Source: Adiantum capillus-veneris (lineage: Eukaryota; Streptophyta; Polypodiopsida; Polypodiales; Pteridaceae). Taken from it: 64,000 nt of DNA. The notes under the pieces were generated by a model. It saw only the letters and a program-made list of their open reading frames with translations, was not told the DNA's origin and searched no databases. The stretch spans positions 103,954,912 to 104,018,911 of the forward strand of contig CM043963.1 of NCBI GenBank assembly GCA_014529385.2. Reading direction: 5' to 3'. The position numbers and the translations under genes are program-made. Positions 10,569 through 22,712 of this stretch are shown here, piece by piece (the stretch's first letter is position 1; the number at the start of each line of letters is the position of its first letter).

Positions 10569-12381
10569 GTTTGGACTCTTCTCCTTGGTTTGCCAACTCT
10601 ATTTCCTCAACTATCACTGGACCATCATAAACTCCATTGCTTCCATCGATAGGTTTTCTTTGAGCCTTTGTATAAACAACCTTACGTTCCTGTGTGGTGT
10701 AGGATTTGAAATGTTCAGGTGCAAGGTGTAAGTCTGTGGGGTCCTATTGTTCTGTGGACTATGATTTCGCTTTTGATTCCTTTTATTGTTGAGCTAACTC
10801 TCGATGTTGTCGTCTCCTTACTTACGGTACGACTCAACTTTGGCTTCTCTGTAGCCTCTAGTCGTGAGATGTCAATTGGTTGTGGACTACACCACATAAC
10901 ACTTTGAAGGTATTCACCTTAGTTATCTACCAACTTCCGATGAGCATCACATGCCCCTATATAGTTAAGCCATTCTGCGTGGTAGATTTCTTTTCATATA
11001 TTCTAGCACGCACATTTTCTCGATATCATTGTCTCTTATATCTCTTACTTTTGTTGTCTAATTTTTTATTACGATCGATCTCTAGTGAAGAGTCATTAGA
11101 TGAATCACTACTTGTGTCTTCTTCTCCCTTGAATAGATTGTCCTCTAGGGTACCATTGGGCCTTGAATGGTTTGTCCCCACATTTTCACTAAGATTTAAT
11201 TCGGATTATTTGTCATTAGTGTCAATTTCAATTGATGATTTTGACCCCAGATCGTGTGGGCTATAGTCTTGTGAGACGCTACTGGTTCCAATTCCAGTCA
11301 AACCTTCATCTTGTAGATCATAAAAAGCTATATGCATTTCTTCTAGCATATTTAAAGGTACGAGTGGTGGCATTCATCCCCCTCATGTCTTACTCAGGTC
11401 GTCCCCCTATTTCCCCAAGTGTCTATGGTTGCTGCTAAGTGGACCCAATCCACATTGTCCGACTCAGTCATCTTAGGTAGTACATCCATATAAGGAGAAT
11501 CTTCTCCAATATTAGTGTCCACTTTATATGTTTAATACTGAAATGGGGCCAAGTGAGCTATGGTGTCAGATCTATGATCAATTATAAACCTATTTCCTAG
11601 AGGATGTGCTCGACCAGTTACAAGATCCACTCAAATGACAGAATCTTGGAACTGCAAGTAGACATGGTTTTTAGACCGGTCATGCACCATTTTTACTTTC
11701 CTCATGAAAGCTAATTAGCATGGTAGAGGAGATGAGCATGCATTGAATCTTGGCTCTTTGCTGGATTTGCATCACAAAGCCAAGAGTTGTTGGTGTAGGC
11801 CTCCCTTCTCACAAGCTTGGAGTAGGTGATAAGCTTTCCATTAAAGATTGAGAAGAGAGAGAGAGAGAGAGAGAGTCTTCTTGCTTCATACATAGATTGT
11901 GTGAGTGTGTAAGTGAATAATGACTTCGAAAAATCAGCCCCCACCCCTCTTGCTATTTGCTCATGTAATAACCCCATTGAACCTCCCCACGCTTAGCCAA
12001 TAGGATTGCAGGAGCATAAGTGATAACCTTATGACATGTGCCCCCCTTCCCCTTTTGTGAGAGATTTAGGTAATTAATAAATGCAACTAAACTCTCATTG
12101 GACCCCTTTGCCTCCTAGCCAATAGGAATCAGGCAAGCCATTGGGCTGTTGAATGCTCATTGGACCCCTTGGGAGACTGTCCAATAGTCTTTTAGAGAGA
12201 TTAATTCTTATTGGTTCTTTTATTAAGTGTTTTTAAATTGATAAAAATAGATTTACTCTAGCCTAATTCTCATTGGTCCACCTCCAAGGTCATCCAATTG
12301 ATAGGATTTGAGTACACCTTGTGGGCATCTAGGCTAGGGAGCTGACATGTGTCTCTCTTTACCTTTGTGTAAAGGGAGCTT

Positions 12382-12434
<53 letters not shown>

Positions 12435-12934
12435 TTTATCTCTCATCTCCTACAACTAGGGCTCGCGCCCTCCTATGTAGGGATGAATGAAGACTTTTGG
12501 GACACACACAAAGCATCCAATTTCCCTAATGTTTGACCTTTGTGACACAACCTTTGAATTTTGGAACCTTAGAATTTTAGAAGTCTTAATGGGTTGAACC
12601 TTAGCGTTTTTTAAGCCCGTTGTTTCACATTGCTCTTTTGCAGATGGACCCCCCTTTGGATCCCTATTTCCCCTCCTTTGGACCCCTACTGTAGCCGGTC
12701 TGCAAGCTTAACCAATATTCTAGCTTTTTCTCCCCTGACACTTCCCCATATTAAATGAACAGTTTAACATGAGAAAATCATGTAGGAGAATTCGATATTA
12801 GTTTTTATGGTTGCTCCATTCTTGGATACATACGATTGTTTTGTGGAGCACAATTGTCTCTAAGACTCTCTTGAATGTTCTGGTGAGATCTAGTGAAGTC
12901 ACCTCAGATATCTTTGGCTCCCTAGCAATAGACT
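10569..12934 (-). other. Gypsy-2A stretch between gag and RT, no protein recognised
   Basis: Where a protease would be expected I find no D-S/T-G motif in a convincing frame; only broken open pieces are seen (for example 11440-11700 minus). The stretch carries a (GA)n array at about 11850-11875, a (TG)n array at about 12384-12432, and a cluster of nine CCAAT/ATTGG pentamers between 11997 and 12298. It could hold another old insertion, but no ends were found. Confidence 0.45.
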
Positions 12935-14916
12935 TTAGGTCATTGGCTGATGCCCCGATGCTTGCGACCTAGTAGCTTTAGGCTCAACAGACACTCTTTC
13001 TCCTTGAATCATTAAATTATCCTCCAATTGGATCGCATTGGTGGTGACTGCTTCCCAAGTGGTGATACCTCTAATGACTAGGCCATTGTAGATATCCTCA
13101 TGTCGTAATCCCGTCATGAATCTATCAAGAAATTGGTTATTATTGAAGCACTCATTTGGATTACAACGAGAATTTAAATGCTTCCAGTGTGACTGATAAA
13201 GTCATTAAGTGACTCTCCCTCCTCTTGTTGGGCTTTCTGGAGCTGAGAGGCTACACCCCAAAGCACTCCATCTTGTATGTATTCTTTCAAGAAAAGTCTC
13301 CTAAGAGTAGGGTAAATCATTTTTTCTTCCACCCTTAGGGTTCTATACCAATCCCCAGCCTTCCCACTTAAGGTTAGGCTTAAAGAATTACTCTTATGCA
13401 GGTCATTGCCTTATCCTAGAGAATCGCATATTTGTTCAAACACTTCTTCGATATGATTTCTCACATCCCCGTCTCCACTAAATTTTTGTGTGAGCTTGGC
13501 TATTTGTACTGCCTTACTTATAGGCTCTCTATTAGGCATGTTAAACATATTCTCAACAATAGATCTATCGCTGGTTTGAGAAAATGTTGCCAAATCTCCT
13601 AAATAAGCAGGTATAGTGGCCGCACATGCAGGATCTCTTGGAACTACATGTGGGATGGGAGTTGTCCTTGGGCTTGGCATACCCGCGACCCTCGGGTCCC
13701 ATACCTCATATGGTGGTGATCTAAAGTTCATAGGTGTGGCCTTAGGCATAGCCGGTGCCAGATACAACATGTTATTTGCAAAATTGTATGGCCCCACTTG
13801 AATAAGAGCTCGGATCATGCTGTTGTGGAGTGTAAGACCTTGGCACAATTGGGGGTGTGGGAGCTACGTGGGCATGAGGTGCGACGGGTACATAGGCTTG
13901 ATGCACACTTGTAGGTATTGTTGGGGGCACTGTGCTATTGGGTAGCGGTGTAGTGCTAACAAACGAGGTCCATGGTGTACTTTTTGTACTCATTGCCGAA
14001 GTAGGTATCGTAGCTGTAGTTTCTCCGAGAGAGAGATGAGCTAGATTTGGAAAAGTAAAACTACTACTTGTGGGTTCAGACTGTACCAAAACTCCATTGG
14101 ACTCATTGAAGGAGTTTCCATCTGTGATAGTGCCGATTGTCTGGCCTTTCCCATATCCAAGAATCTCATAAGGCCCGTTGAAGGAATGTTAATCCCTCGG
14201 TTTTGCCTCTCCGATCGGATGATGCTATGGATGACATTGCAGACCATTTGTTGCCGCTCCTCTAGACTTGTGGCACTATAAGTAGACTGTACAACTTCTA
14301 ACAAACCTATATGGTATGTGTAACTCGTGTACATGTCAGTCAAGGTTTCAATTTGTAGGTCATATTCCCAATTTTTGTTGAGAAATAACCCTTCTAGGCC
14401 CGGTGTACTAGAGGTTTCCCTTGAGGTGGAAGCATTGTTGTTCCCCACAATTTGACCCACATTGCCTACTACTAACTTAGGAGTACTCAATTCCTCGTTT
14501 GCTATGCATGTTGTCCCAGGGGTATTTCCCTTCATGGCTTGGAGTTGTTCTAGGAAATTCTCCATTTCCCTCTCCCTAGCCGCTTGCATATAGCGCTCAA
14601 CTTCTTGCACCTCCGCAAGACTCCTACCATCAGGTAGTAGAACTTCGGGGGGTGATTTCTTTGCAAGGTCTTCCACGAAAGCAGGGGGCAAGATATTGAC
14701 TTGGACACTCCTGGGGAGTATAGGCTCCCCCTGAGATACCAAAGGCGAATCTACCTCTCCCTTACCTTCGTTAACTTCACTAGCCGCAGCTTCAGAGAGA
14801 GTAGCTCTACTAAAGGTTTCTATAAAGCGACTAAAAATACTAGATCGAGGTTGTGGGGCCCAGACAGATATGTTTTTGTTAACTTGCTCGGGATTTGGTG
14901 TAGGATGCCCTTCCAT
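12935..14916 (-). pseudogene. Gypsy-2A gag
   Basis: Gag forms the virus-like particle. The start is the ATG at 14916-14914 (MEGHPTPNPEQV). The first 291 codons are open and include a helical segment with VQEVERYMQAAREREME; a frameshift near 14060 leads to a proline-rich part, then LTQKFSGDGDVRNHIEEVFEQIC and, after a stop near 13411, AGDWYRTL, RRLFLKEYIQ and AQQEEGESLNDF, which are typical of the gypsy gag core. No intact zinc knuckle is seen. The same gag is present on the plus strand in Gypsy-2B (62565-64000). Confidence 0.8.
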
Positions 14917-15819
14917 AATATTGTAGTCAGATGAAGAGTCACTAGCCGCTCTGTTTGGGTCTTAGGTTGTACTACCTTGGGTCCCCGCCGAGGGCCCGGA
15001 ACCTAAGGTAGGTAGGTATTGAGAACCCGCGTAAGTCAAAGTGCTTGCTAGTTTCTCGGCCTCTAGCACACAACCAAAGTGCAGATGCATGTGCCTTTGG
15101 CACCCTACAAGCGTCGACGCATACCCTCGAAGGTTATCCGCTTGATTTTTTGGGCGTTTTACACCCTATTTTCACTTGTTTTTTGATGTTTTTTAATGTC
15201 TTTTACGATCAGTTTTTGGATTAGAGCATGTGTTAGCTCGAAATAAGTGTATTGCTTAGGGGGTCGTGGTGTGCTTTATAGCACAGCGTTCGGTTACCTG
15301 AAGCTCCGATGGTCCTCAAAAGGGTCAATTTTTACTTAGGCATGAGGCTTAAATAAGTAAGTCCAAAGGGTGACTGACGCTTGGGCTTGGAGAATGTTCC
15401 GGATCCCGGCCCTTCCTTTAAAATAAATAATATTTTATTTTTTACAATTTTTTTGGAGAATAAGGTCGGCGCACGCGCGTGCACACACACCTAGCTTACC
15501 TACTTGCAACTAACGGAGCTACTACTACACACTGTTTAACACAGTACTACATTAACTAATTAACTAACGAATCTACTTATTGCACCTTACAGATCTAACA
15601 TTATAGATCTAATACCTTAAATCTAACACCTTATCAACGGAAAACAATACATTGCAAAAAACAAATATAACACCTTATTATTAATAGAAAACACTACACT
15701 GCATAAAAAAAAAAGTTCACAAATCCTTCTCAACAGCCACACACCATCTTTCTCTATCTTTCCTACATCTTGCACCACAAAGAAGCATAGAGTGTTATTC
15801 GAGCTTAGTGCAGGTAATC
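14917..15819 (-). other. Gypsy-2A 5' leader
   Basis: Noncoding leader between the primer site and the gag ATG, about 0.9 kb, matching 61621-62564 of Gypsy-2B. No supported ORF. It is AT-rich with a few GC-rich patches. Confidence 0.7.
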
Positions 15820-15837
15820 TCCCCGGCAACGGCGCCA
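15820..15837 (-). other. Gypsy-2A primer binding site, tRNA-Asp
   Basis: Minus strand TGGCGCCGTTGCCGGGGA, an exact 18-base complement of the 3' end of plant tRNA-Asp(GUC). It lies four bases inside the 5' LTR edge. Confidence 0.92.
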
Positions 15838-15841
15838 AAAA

Positions 15842-16122
15842 TGTGCGCATCTGTCGCATGTGTCAAAGTGAGGGACTTATTGTACACTGTGTGCAAGCCA
15901 AAAATGGCTACAAGCACACAACCAGATTAATCCAGCAAGCTCAAGAGAGCAAGGGTGTGTGGATTCCTCTCCGCGAAGAAGAGGGAGCTACCGTCGTGCC
16001 GTGCTCAACTGCCTCACCGTCGTCATGTCGTTGCAATGCTCAATCACTCTGTGTGTGTGTATGTGTGTGTGTGTGTGTGTGTGTCTCTCTCTCTCGCATA
16101 CACACACACACACACACACACA

Positions 16123-16161
<39 letters not shown>

Positions 16162-16411
16162 AGATGAAGAAGAAGATGGAGATGGAGCAAGAGCACTCTT
16201 GAATTGCACAAATGAGAGAATGAGTGAATTTTAGGTTTAGGTGACTTTTATATAAGCTCGTCCGTTCACACTTGGGTGCCCATGCTTAACCAACTAGCCC
16301 TTGAATGTTCTAGTTAGAGTGCACCTCTCATTGACGATCACTCTTACCCTTTTCCTATTAGATCGACAAGCCCTGCCCATGACTACTAGAAGTGGACGTC
16401 AGTGGTTAATA
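15842..16411 (-). repeat. Gypsy-2A 5' LTR
   Basis: Starts at 16411 (TATTAACCACT, the second base of TG mutated) and ends GCGCACA at 15842. It contains a composite GT/CT/CA microsatellite at about 16050-16159. The outer edge touches the TTCAC duplication at 16412-16416. Confidence 0.9.
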
Positions 16412-17246
16412 TTCACACGATTTTGAAATTAGCGCTACCATGGAAAGGAAACTCTATCATTTTTTTCCAAATAACAATATATAAAACCCATATATATATT
16501 ATAGAGGGGGTCAAGTTGACCATACAAACACCATAGAAAGGGGTGTATATGAATCCCTCAGCATTTGTAGATAGGGGTTGGGTTAGTGCTAGAGGGTCCA
16601 TAAATAAGGGGGTTTTCATGTATGGTTGCACGCAAGTGACATCCTCCATAAGTATAAGAGAATCCCCCAGGACAACCCCTAATCTCTTACATTGAAATGG
16701 TACATACAAATCTTATCAATCCTAGACGTAGAAGAACCAGGTCTTAGAGATAGAGTTGAAGCTCAATCAAATGCAAAAAAGAGAGCTTTCTATGATCTTG
16801 ATGCAGAAAGAGGAAATCTACCTAAAACAAATTGAGAAATTGAAGGTCGATCTGAAGAAAGCATAAGAGGCTAGTAAAGGTAAGCAATTAGAGATAGATG
16901 AGGAATAGCTCAAGGATCCAATGGGATATTCTATAGCTCTCCAACTTTTACAATGAGAGAAGGACCTCATGGGTGGATCAACCTCCATGCTAGAGATAGC
17001 TCCCATTGAGGTTGCAGATGAATCTTCTACAAAGCAAAAAAGCTTAAGCATAAAGGTAGAGAACGAGCTGAAGGCAAACATCCTTGAGAAGATAGAAAAC
17101 GTTTGGAATTCTTCGTAGTATTCTGATTTGGGCTCATTTTGGTCTTCGTTTCCACTACAGAATACACTAGGAAATGGAATGGAAGGAAAAAATCATCCAC
17201 TCAATCAGTGTGACCAAGCTTACATGAAAGAAAATTGAAGAAGAGT
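16412..17246 (+). pseudogene. Gypsy-3 relic, part 1: coiled-coil ORF remnant
   Basis: This is the DNA that received both Gypsy-2A and Copia-1 A. From about 16735 broken frames give an acidic, lysine-rich, coiled-coil type protein (for example EAQSNAKKR, AERGNLPKTN, EIAPIEV, ENELKANILEKIENVW). It ends at the AGAGT duplication at 17242-17246. The inverted copy at 30698-31490 is slightly better preserved and reads WKEKMEWEEKILHV, resembling KEAMEWERRLLFSI in Gypsy-1 ORF3. I infer an older gypsy element related to Gypsy-1. Confidence 0.6.
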
Positions 17247-17473
17247 TGTTACCATATACGTGTGGTAGTGATGTGTGTGAACACACTAGGACCATCGGGG
17301 CATTTTTTACCTCTTTAGGAGGTTTTTTCCCCCATGCATTGTATATACGTCCATCACTCTAGGGCTATCTATCTTTCCATTGCACACTAAGTAATACACT
17401 CTCTATCGTGTGCCTTGAGCTTCCTTCATCTTCTCCAACTTGTGTGTGTTTTCCTACAACCCTAATTCCAACA
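17247..17473 (+). repeat. Copia-1 A 5' LTR
   Basis: TGTTACC...TTCCAACA; candidate TATA box TATATA at 17342-17347. It differs from its 3' partner at roughly 15 positions, a fairly old insertion. Confidence 0.95.
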
Positions 17474-17474
17474 A

Positions 17475-17487
17475 TTGGTATAAGAGC
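17475..17487 (+). other. Copia-1 A primer binding site, initiator-Met tRNA
   Basis: TTGGTATAAGAGC right after the LTR; the copia consensus complementary to initiator-Met tRNA is TGGTATCAGAGC. The same site is at 31907 in copy C and, on the minus strand, at about 30459-30471 in copy D. Confidence 0.85.
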
Positions 17488-17784
17488 ATGTTGCATCCTC
17501 TCGGCCTTAATCGCTAGCAACTCCAGCACACGCCTGCTCACTTTCTCTGATTTTAGTGAGCGTTCGCAGGTCGACAAAAATTCGGGTGGGCTCGTAGAGC
17601 TTAGTCTGCGCAGTATTCTGATTTGGGCTCATTTTGGTCTTCGTTTCCACTACAAGCAGTACTGCACAAGCTATTTTATCATTTTGTGTAGAATTTTTGT
17701 CAGTGCCGTTTTTTACATAACATGTGCCTTACAGTCTTCTACGGGTTGTGCTATATAGCACGTGTTGTTCCCATCTCGTTTCTC

Positions 17785-18830
17785 CTCTTTTCGGGTAGTT
17801 TTCACATTAGATGCTGCTGAGGATAGATTGGATGGGGACAATTACCCTATGTGGGCTTACATAATGCAGCATGTTCTTATGTCAAAGGGTGCTTGGAATA
17901 TTGTGCAGGGCATTGATGTACGCCCTGGTTCTAAGGATGTAGGAAATGTTGAGGATGTTGTAGGTCTTGCTGCACGGATTGCTGCTGTAAGAGTTGTTTT
18001 GCCTACGGAAGAACAAGCTCGTTGGGATGTAAAGGATGCGAAGGCTCATGCATTGATTGGTTGTCTATGAAGCGTACCATTACTCCTCACATTCGTTCAG
18101 TGAAATCTACCAAACGGGCTTGGGATATTCTGGATGGTCTTTATGTAAGCCGCAATGAGGCTAAAATTGCATCGTTGCGTAAAGAGCTGGAGTCAAAGAT
18201 TATGCATGAGGAAGATGATGTGGACACTTTTATTGCGGGTGTCAAGGATATTAATGAGCAACCTATTTCTGCAAGTGAAGTAATTTTTGACAGTTCCCTT
18301 GTGCAGACTGTTTTTGATGCCTTACCAGATTCTTACCAGACTATTGCTAGTACTTGGAGACTTATGACCCAAGGAAATCTTGAAGTTGTCAAGTTTGATA
18401 CATTGTGCACATTGCTATTGCAAGAGTCACTTTCCAAAAAAAATAGGACTAGAGTGCGTACAGTTGAACAGGCTTTTATTGTTTCTAAAAGAAAGGGTGG
18501 TAACATCAATGCAACCACTACTTATGGTTATTTTGCAAGTGGAAAATCAAATGTTCCTAATGCTTCTACTTGCAGCAATTTGTTTGGAAATTCTGGTGAT
18601 AAGGGCAAAAAGAAGATGCATTGCCATTATTGTAAAGCTAATGATCTCTTGATCAAGCAGTGTCCTAAGTTGAAGGCTAAAGAGGCTAAGAAGAAAGAGG
18701 GTGGTTCCACTGCAAATGCTGGTTTCACTACAAATGAATCCATAGTTGAGTCTTTTATGAAAGGAGACTACGATGCTGATGTTGATGCAAAATGGGCTTT
18801 TAGTGCAGAGTGCACTTACAATCCTGTTGT
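17785..18830 (+). pseudogene. Copia-1 A gag
   Basis: Copia gag with LDGDNYPMWAYIMQHVL near the start, a frameshift at about 18050, then KRAWDILDGLY, LRKELESKIMHE and ALPDSYQTIASTW. The zinc knuckle (CHYCKANDLLIKQC, about 18622-18663) has lost its His (Leu instead), while copy C keeps CHYCKANDHLIKLC. About 50 bp that carry the ATG in copies C and D are missing here, at 17805-17810. Confidence 0.88.
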
Positions 18831-18849
18831 CCATGATTCATGCATGTCA

Positions 18850-19150
18850 GTTGCTACAGATTCACATGTGTGGTATTTTGACAATGGTGCTACAAAGCAC
18901 ATTACCTCACATCATGAATTGTTCACCTCTCTGAAGAGTGTCCCTCATGGGAATTCAGCCACTTGTGCCAACAATGCCTCTTATCCGGTTCAGGGGGTTG
19001 GAAAAATTGTGCTTACTGCTGCAAATGGAAGTTCTTTCACACTTGTTGATGCACTTTATGTACCTTGAATCAAGAAGAATACTTTGTATGTATCTGCACT
19101 TGCTAGACTTCGACTTGTAGTCAAATTTGTGGATGACAGATGTAAAAATC
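18850..19150 (+). pseudogene. Copia-1 A protease
   Basis: Aspartic protease that cuts the polyprotein. The active-site motif reads DNG (18880-18888) in VWYFDNGATKHITSH, where copies C and D have DSG. A TGA at 19066 interrupts VDALYVP.IKKN. Confidence 0.85.
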
Positions 19151-19229
19151 ATGATCTCAGTTTTGGTGATGAAATTGTTGCATCTAGCCTTTTGTGCGGT
19201 GGGCTGTATAAGCTCACTTCGTATGACAA

Positions 19230-20130
19230 GTGTTTGCAAATGCAGTTGCAAATTCAGGGGTTGTTTTAGATGCAAAACTGTGGCATGCATGTTTTTGGTA
19301 TCTGAATTTTGCCAGTTTGCTGCGTTTGCAAAAATTTGATATGGTTGCTGCTTTGCCGCATCTTGAAGCACCTGTCAAACATGTTTGTGAAGGCTGTATT
19401 TTGGGTAAGATGCAGCGTTCAAAGTTTCTAAAGGATGGTTCAATTAGGGCCACATGCAGGTTGCAGCATGTGCATAGTGATGTTTGTGGGCCCATGCAAA
19501 CTCCGTCCTCGGGCAATTACCTTTACTTCCTGACTTTCATTGATGATTACTCCAAGCATACATGGGTATTTCTGCTTAAAGCAAAGTCTGAAGTTTTTAT
19601 GTGCTTCAAACAATTTTTGGCTATGACTGAAAATCTATCAAAATGTAGTATGGGCACTCCATTCCATCAAGGGGGGGAGTATATGTCTCATGAATTTAAT
19701 GCATTTCTAGTTAGTCATGGGATAAAACACCAATGTATAGTGCCTTATACTCCTTATCAAAATGGTGTTGCTGGAAAATAGGTCACTTACAAAAATGGCA
19801 CGATGTATGGTGAAAAGTTAAGCTTTGCCGAATTCTTTTTGGCTTGAGGCCATCATGTGTGCCACTTATGTACTTAGCAGGTGTCCTATGAAAGCTTTTC
19901 ATTCTATTACTCCATATGAAGCATCGCATGATAAAAAGCCTTCTATTGAGCACATGCGTGTTTTTGGTTGTTTGGCATATGCTTCGATGCCATAAACACA
20001 GCGCAGAAAATTGGATGATAAGGTTGTCAAATGTATTTTTGTTGGTTATAGTGCTGAAAGAAAAGGTTACAAGTTGTATCATCCGCAAACAAAACGTATT
20101 CTGGTTTCACGGGATGTAGTGTTTGTGGAG
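19230..20130 (+). pseudogene. Copia-1 A integrase
   Basis: The zinc-binding part is present (WHACFWYLN ... CEGCILGKMQ), as is the first catalytic Asp (VHSDVCGPM). The second Asp is lost (TPFHQGGEY where copy C has SDRGGEY), and the catalytic Glu region (NGVAGK then TAG) is broken. The C-terminal part resumes with KCIFVGYSAERKGYKLY. Confidence 0.88.
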
Positions 20131-20379
20131 AATTTTGTTCAGCCCTTGCTGTCATGTACTAGAGATAGTAATGTAAACTCACAAGACATTTATGACACTT
20201 TGTTGCCTCTTTTTAGTGGTGGAAGTTCAGATGTAGATTCCAATGAGGCAAATGTACAGCCTATGGGGTTTTTCGAAAATGTTATAGATCAACCTATTAC
20301 TGATGCAGATATACATGATGCACTTGATGGGAAAAGGGCTAGGAATGAGCAGGCTAGAGGTATGCCAAAATGGTTGGTG

Positions 20380-21070
20380 CATACATTGCGTGGTGAAAAT
20401 TGGATGGCTGCCATGCAATCAAAATATGATGCACTTCTAGAAAATGACACATGGACTTTATGTGAATTTACTCCTGGCATAAAGGCCATTGGTACAAAGT
20501 GGGTTTAGAAGTTGAAACGCAAGCCAGATCATGTGAGATTTATTGCCATAAGGCTTGACTTGTTGCAAAGGGTTATTCACAGCAAAAAGGGATAAAGGTA
20601 TGAAGAGAATTTTGCTCCTACTTGTTGTATGACTACTGTGTGTTTTCTATGTTCATTGGCAACTCATTTTAGGGGATGTACATCAATCCGATATTGTTAC
20701 TGCTTTCTTGAATGGTGACATATTTGAGGAAGTTTATGTAACTCAGCCTCACGGTTTTGTCAAGAACGGACAAGAGGACAAAGTGTGCAGATATAAGAAG
20801 GCTTTGTATGGGTTGAAGCAGTCTCCTCGTGCTTGGTATGAGAAAGCTAACACTCATTTGGTCAAACAAGGATTTCCTAACAATCCAACAGAAAGCACAT
20901 TGTATGTAAAGCGTGAGGGTGATGTACTTCTCATTGTGGTTCTTTATGTAGATGATTCGTTGATCACACTGGACCAAATGAGAGACATATTGTTGAATTT
21001 AAGGCTGATTTGAATGCTACTTTCAAGATGAAAGATTTGGGGCTGTTGCATCATTACTTGGGCATACAAT
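20380..21070 (+). pseudogene. Copia-1 A reverse transcriptase
   Basis: Copia RT split by several stops: ENWMAAMQSKYDALLENDTW, IGTKWV then TAG, and from 20708 FEEVYVTQPHGFV, KKALYGLKQSPRAWY and the active site LYVDDSLIT. The residue order is normal, but a frameshift follows at about 20960. Confidence 0.87.
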
Positions 21071-21079
21071 TTAAGTAGT

Positions 21080-21900
21080 GTGATGGTGGTATTGCCTTGT
21101 GTCAGAAAAGTTACATAGAGACATTGCTATGTAAGTTTGGACTTGAGGATTGCAAACCTATTCCCACTCCCATGGAAACAGGTCTAATTGAGTCTTCATG
21201 ATGCTGGTGATCCTACAAATGTCACTCTTTACCAAACTGTTGTTGGATGCCTCATTTATGTATGCAGCACGAGGCCAAATATTTAGTTTGCAGTCTCACA
21301 AGTCAGCTGATTTATGCATAGCCCAGGGTCTAAGCATTGGCAGGCCGTCAAGAGGATTTTCTGCTGCCTTAGTGGCACTTTACATCTTGGCTTGTTTTAT
21401 CCCAAGGGGGATCATTGTCTCCAGACTTAGATGCTTTTTCGGACTGAGTTTGGGCTGGTTGATTTGACACGTGAGTGTCCACAAGTGGTTTTTGTTTCAT
21501 GCTTGGCAGTTCATGCATATCATGGTTGAGCAAGAAGCAACCTACTATGGCCACTTCTAGTTGTGAGGCTAAGTACAGGGCAGTCTTCACAGGTATGGTT
21601 GAGTGTGTATGGCTCAAACTCCTTATGGATGATTTGGGTGTTGGATAGGACATTGCCATCAATGTCTACATTGTCAGGCAGAGCGCAGTGGCATTTGCGA
21701 GAAGCCCAGATTTTCATGCTCACACAAAGCACATTGAGGTGCATTACCACTATGTCAGGGAGAGGCTCTTAGCAGGAAAGATCAGCTTGGCGTATGTGCC
21801 AACACAGGACAACCTTGCAGATCATTTCACAAAGGCATTGTCTTGTGAGAAGCTTGAAGCTTTCCGCAAAGCTTTGGCCTTACTCCCCTTTGTGGACTGA
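21080..21900 (+). pseudogene. Copia-1 A RNase H
   Basis: Same region as 16-822 but with frameshifts near 21185 and 21400 and several stops. The C-terminal part (HIEVHYHYVRERL, QDNLADHFTKAL) is open to the stop at 21898. The homology shared with inverted copy D ends near 21320. Confidence 0.88.
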
Positions 21901-21976
21901 TCATGTCCTCAAGGCATGGCACTTCCCTTTACTCATGTGCCAGCTCTCGTCCACCACATCACTCCATGGGGGGATT

Positions 21977-22202
21977 TGTTACCATATACATGTGGTAGTG
22001 ATGTGTGTGAATACACTAGGACCGCCGGGGCATTTTTTCCCTCTTTAGGAGGTTTTGTGCCCCGTGCATTGTATATACGCCCATCACTCTAGGGCTATCT
22101 ATCTTCCATTGCACACTAAGTAATACACTCTCTATTGTGTGCCTTGAGCTTCCTTCGTCTTCTCCAAGCTGTGTGTGTTTTCCTGCAACCCTAATTCCAA
22201 CA
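21977..22202 (+). repeat. Copia-1 A 3' LTR
   Basis: TGTTACC...TTCCAACA, preceded by the purine tract ATGGGGGGATT at 21966-21976. Confidence 0.95.
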
Positions 22203-22712
22203 AGAGTCACAATAGTAGTCTCTCCCTTTTCCACTGACCAAAGTCATAGGAAGACCCTGCATGGAGGGAGATTTGGCTATCCACACATCCAGATATTTGA
22301 TCCTATATTCCAATGCTCCATAAGATATAAACAAGGATCCCAGATAGTGCCCATTACCTTGAGTAAGGAGTTGGTATATGCATCTATTGTTAAAGCAAAA
22401 TCACCCAACATGGCTAAACTACCCAAGGCTCTCGATGCCCACCAACAATGGCAAGTCGACCAAAGAATATATGATACACACTCTCTCTGAAGTCATCAAG
22501 ATTTTTCAATGGATACCTAATTTAGGATGCATACTGCTAATTTTGGTATGTTTCTTTGAGTGGATCAGGGTGTTGTGATTCCATCGGAGCTATAGAGAGG
22601 CATGTATATGTTGTTGGGTGTGTTTTCCTTTTCCCCCTTCCAACGTCAACCCGCACACTACCTCACAAATAGGTAGTTGTGTCGTGGATGACACATGAAA
22701 GGAAGGAGGGCA
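22203..22712 (+). pseudogene. Gypsy-3 relic, part 2: ORF3 end and polypurine tract
   Basis: Continues from 17246 after removal of Copia-1 A. Broken frames give PTWLNYPRLSMP, KEYMIHTL and IKIFQWIPNLG, lining up with PNWLNYPMMPGP, KAYMVKTL and IKLFTGSPDLS near the end of Gypsy-1 ORF3. At 22681 GTCGTGGATGACACATGAAA, then a purine tract (22697-22710), precede TGTTAGTAG at 22713, just as GGGACGACATGAA and a purine tract precede TGTTAAGCGG in Gypsy-1. So a degenerate Gypsy-3 3' LTR probably starts at 22713; I cannot place its end. Confidence 0.6.

Larger units (their letters stand above)
3487..16411 (-). mobile_element. Gypsy-2A, complete but decayed Ty3/gypsy element
   Basis: A minus-strand LTR element bounded by the 5-bp direct repeat TTCAC (3482-3486 and 16412-16416). 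In its own orientation the order is 5' LTR (16411-15842), tRNA-Asp primer site, gag, an unrecognised 2.4-kb stretch, RT, RNase H, integrase, a protease-like domain, W-x-P-K repeats, an unassigned 2-kb tail, polypurine tract and 3' LTR (4802-3487). The tRNA-Asp primer and the RT/integrase motifs fit the non-chromovirus plant gypsy group (Athila/Tat type). All ORFs are broken. Confidence 0.93.
17247..22202 (+). mobile_element. Copia-1 copy A, complete element
   Basis: Bounded by the 5-bp duplication AGAGT (17242-17246, 22203-22207). It has two 226-227-bp LTRs, an initiator-Met primer site, gag, protease, integrase, RT and RNase H in copia order, and a polypurine tract before the 3' LTR. It has lost the gag start region and carries many stops and frameshifts, so it is dead. 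It lies inside the Gypsy-3 relic, whose sequence resumes at 22203. Confidence 0.96.

Noticed and set aside
16413-16709. Minus-strand frame with DPLALTQPLSTNAEGF, also open at 31181-31435
   Set aside because: Both are arms of the same duplication, so conservation is no evidence for coding; no domain is recognised.
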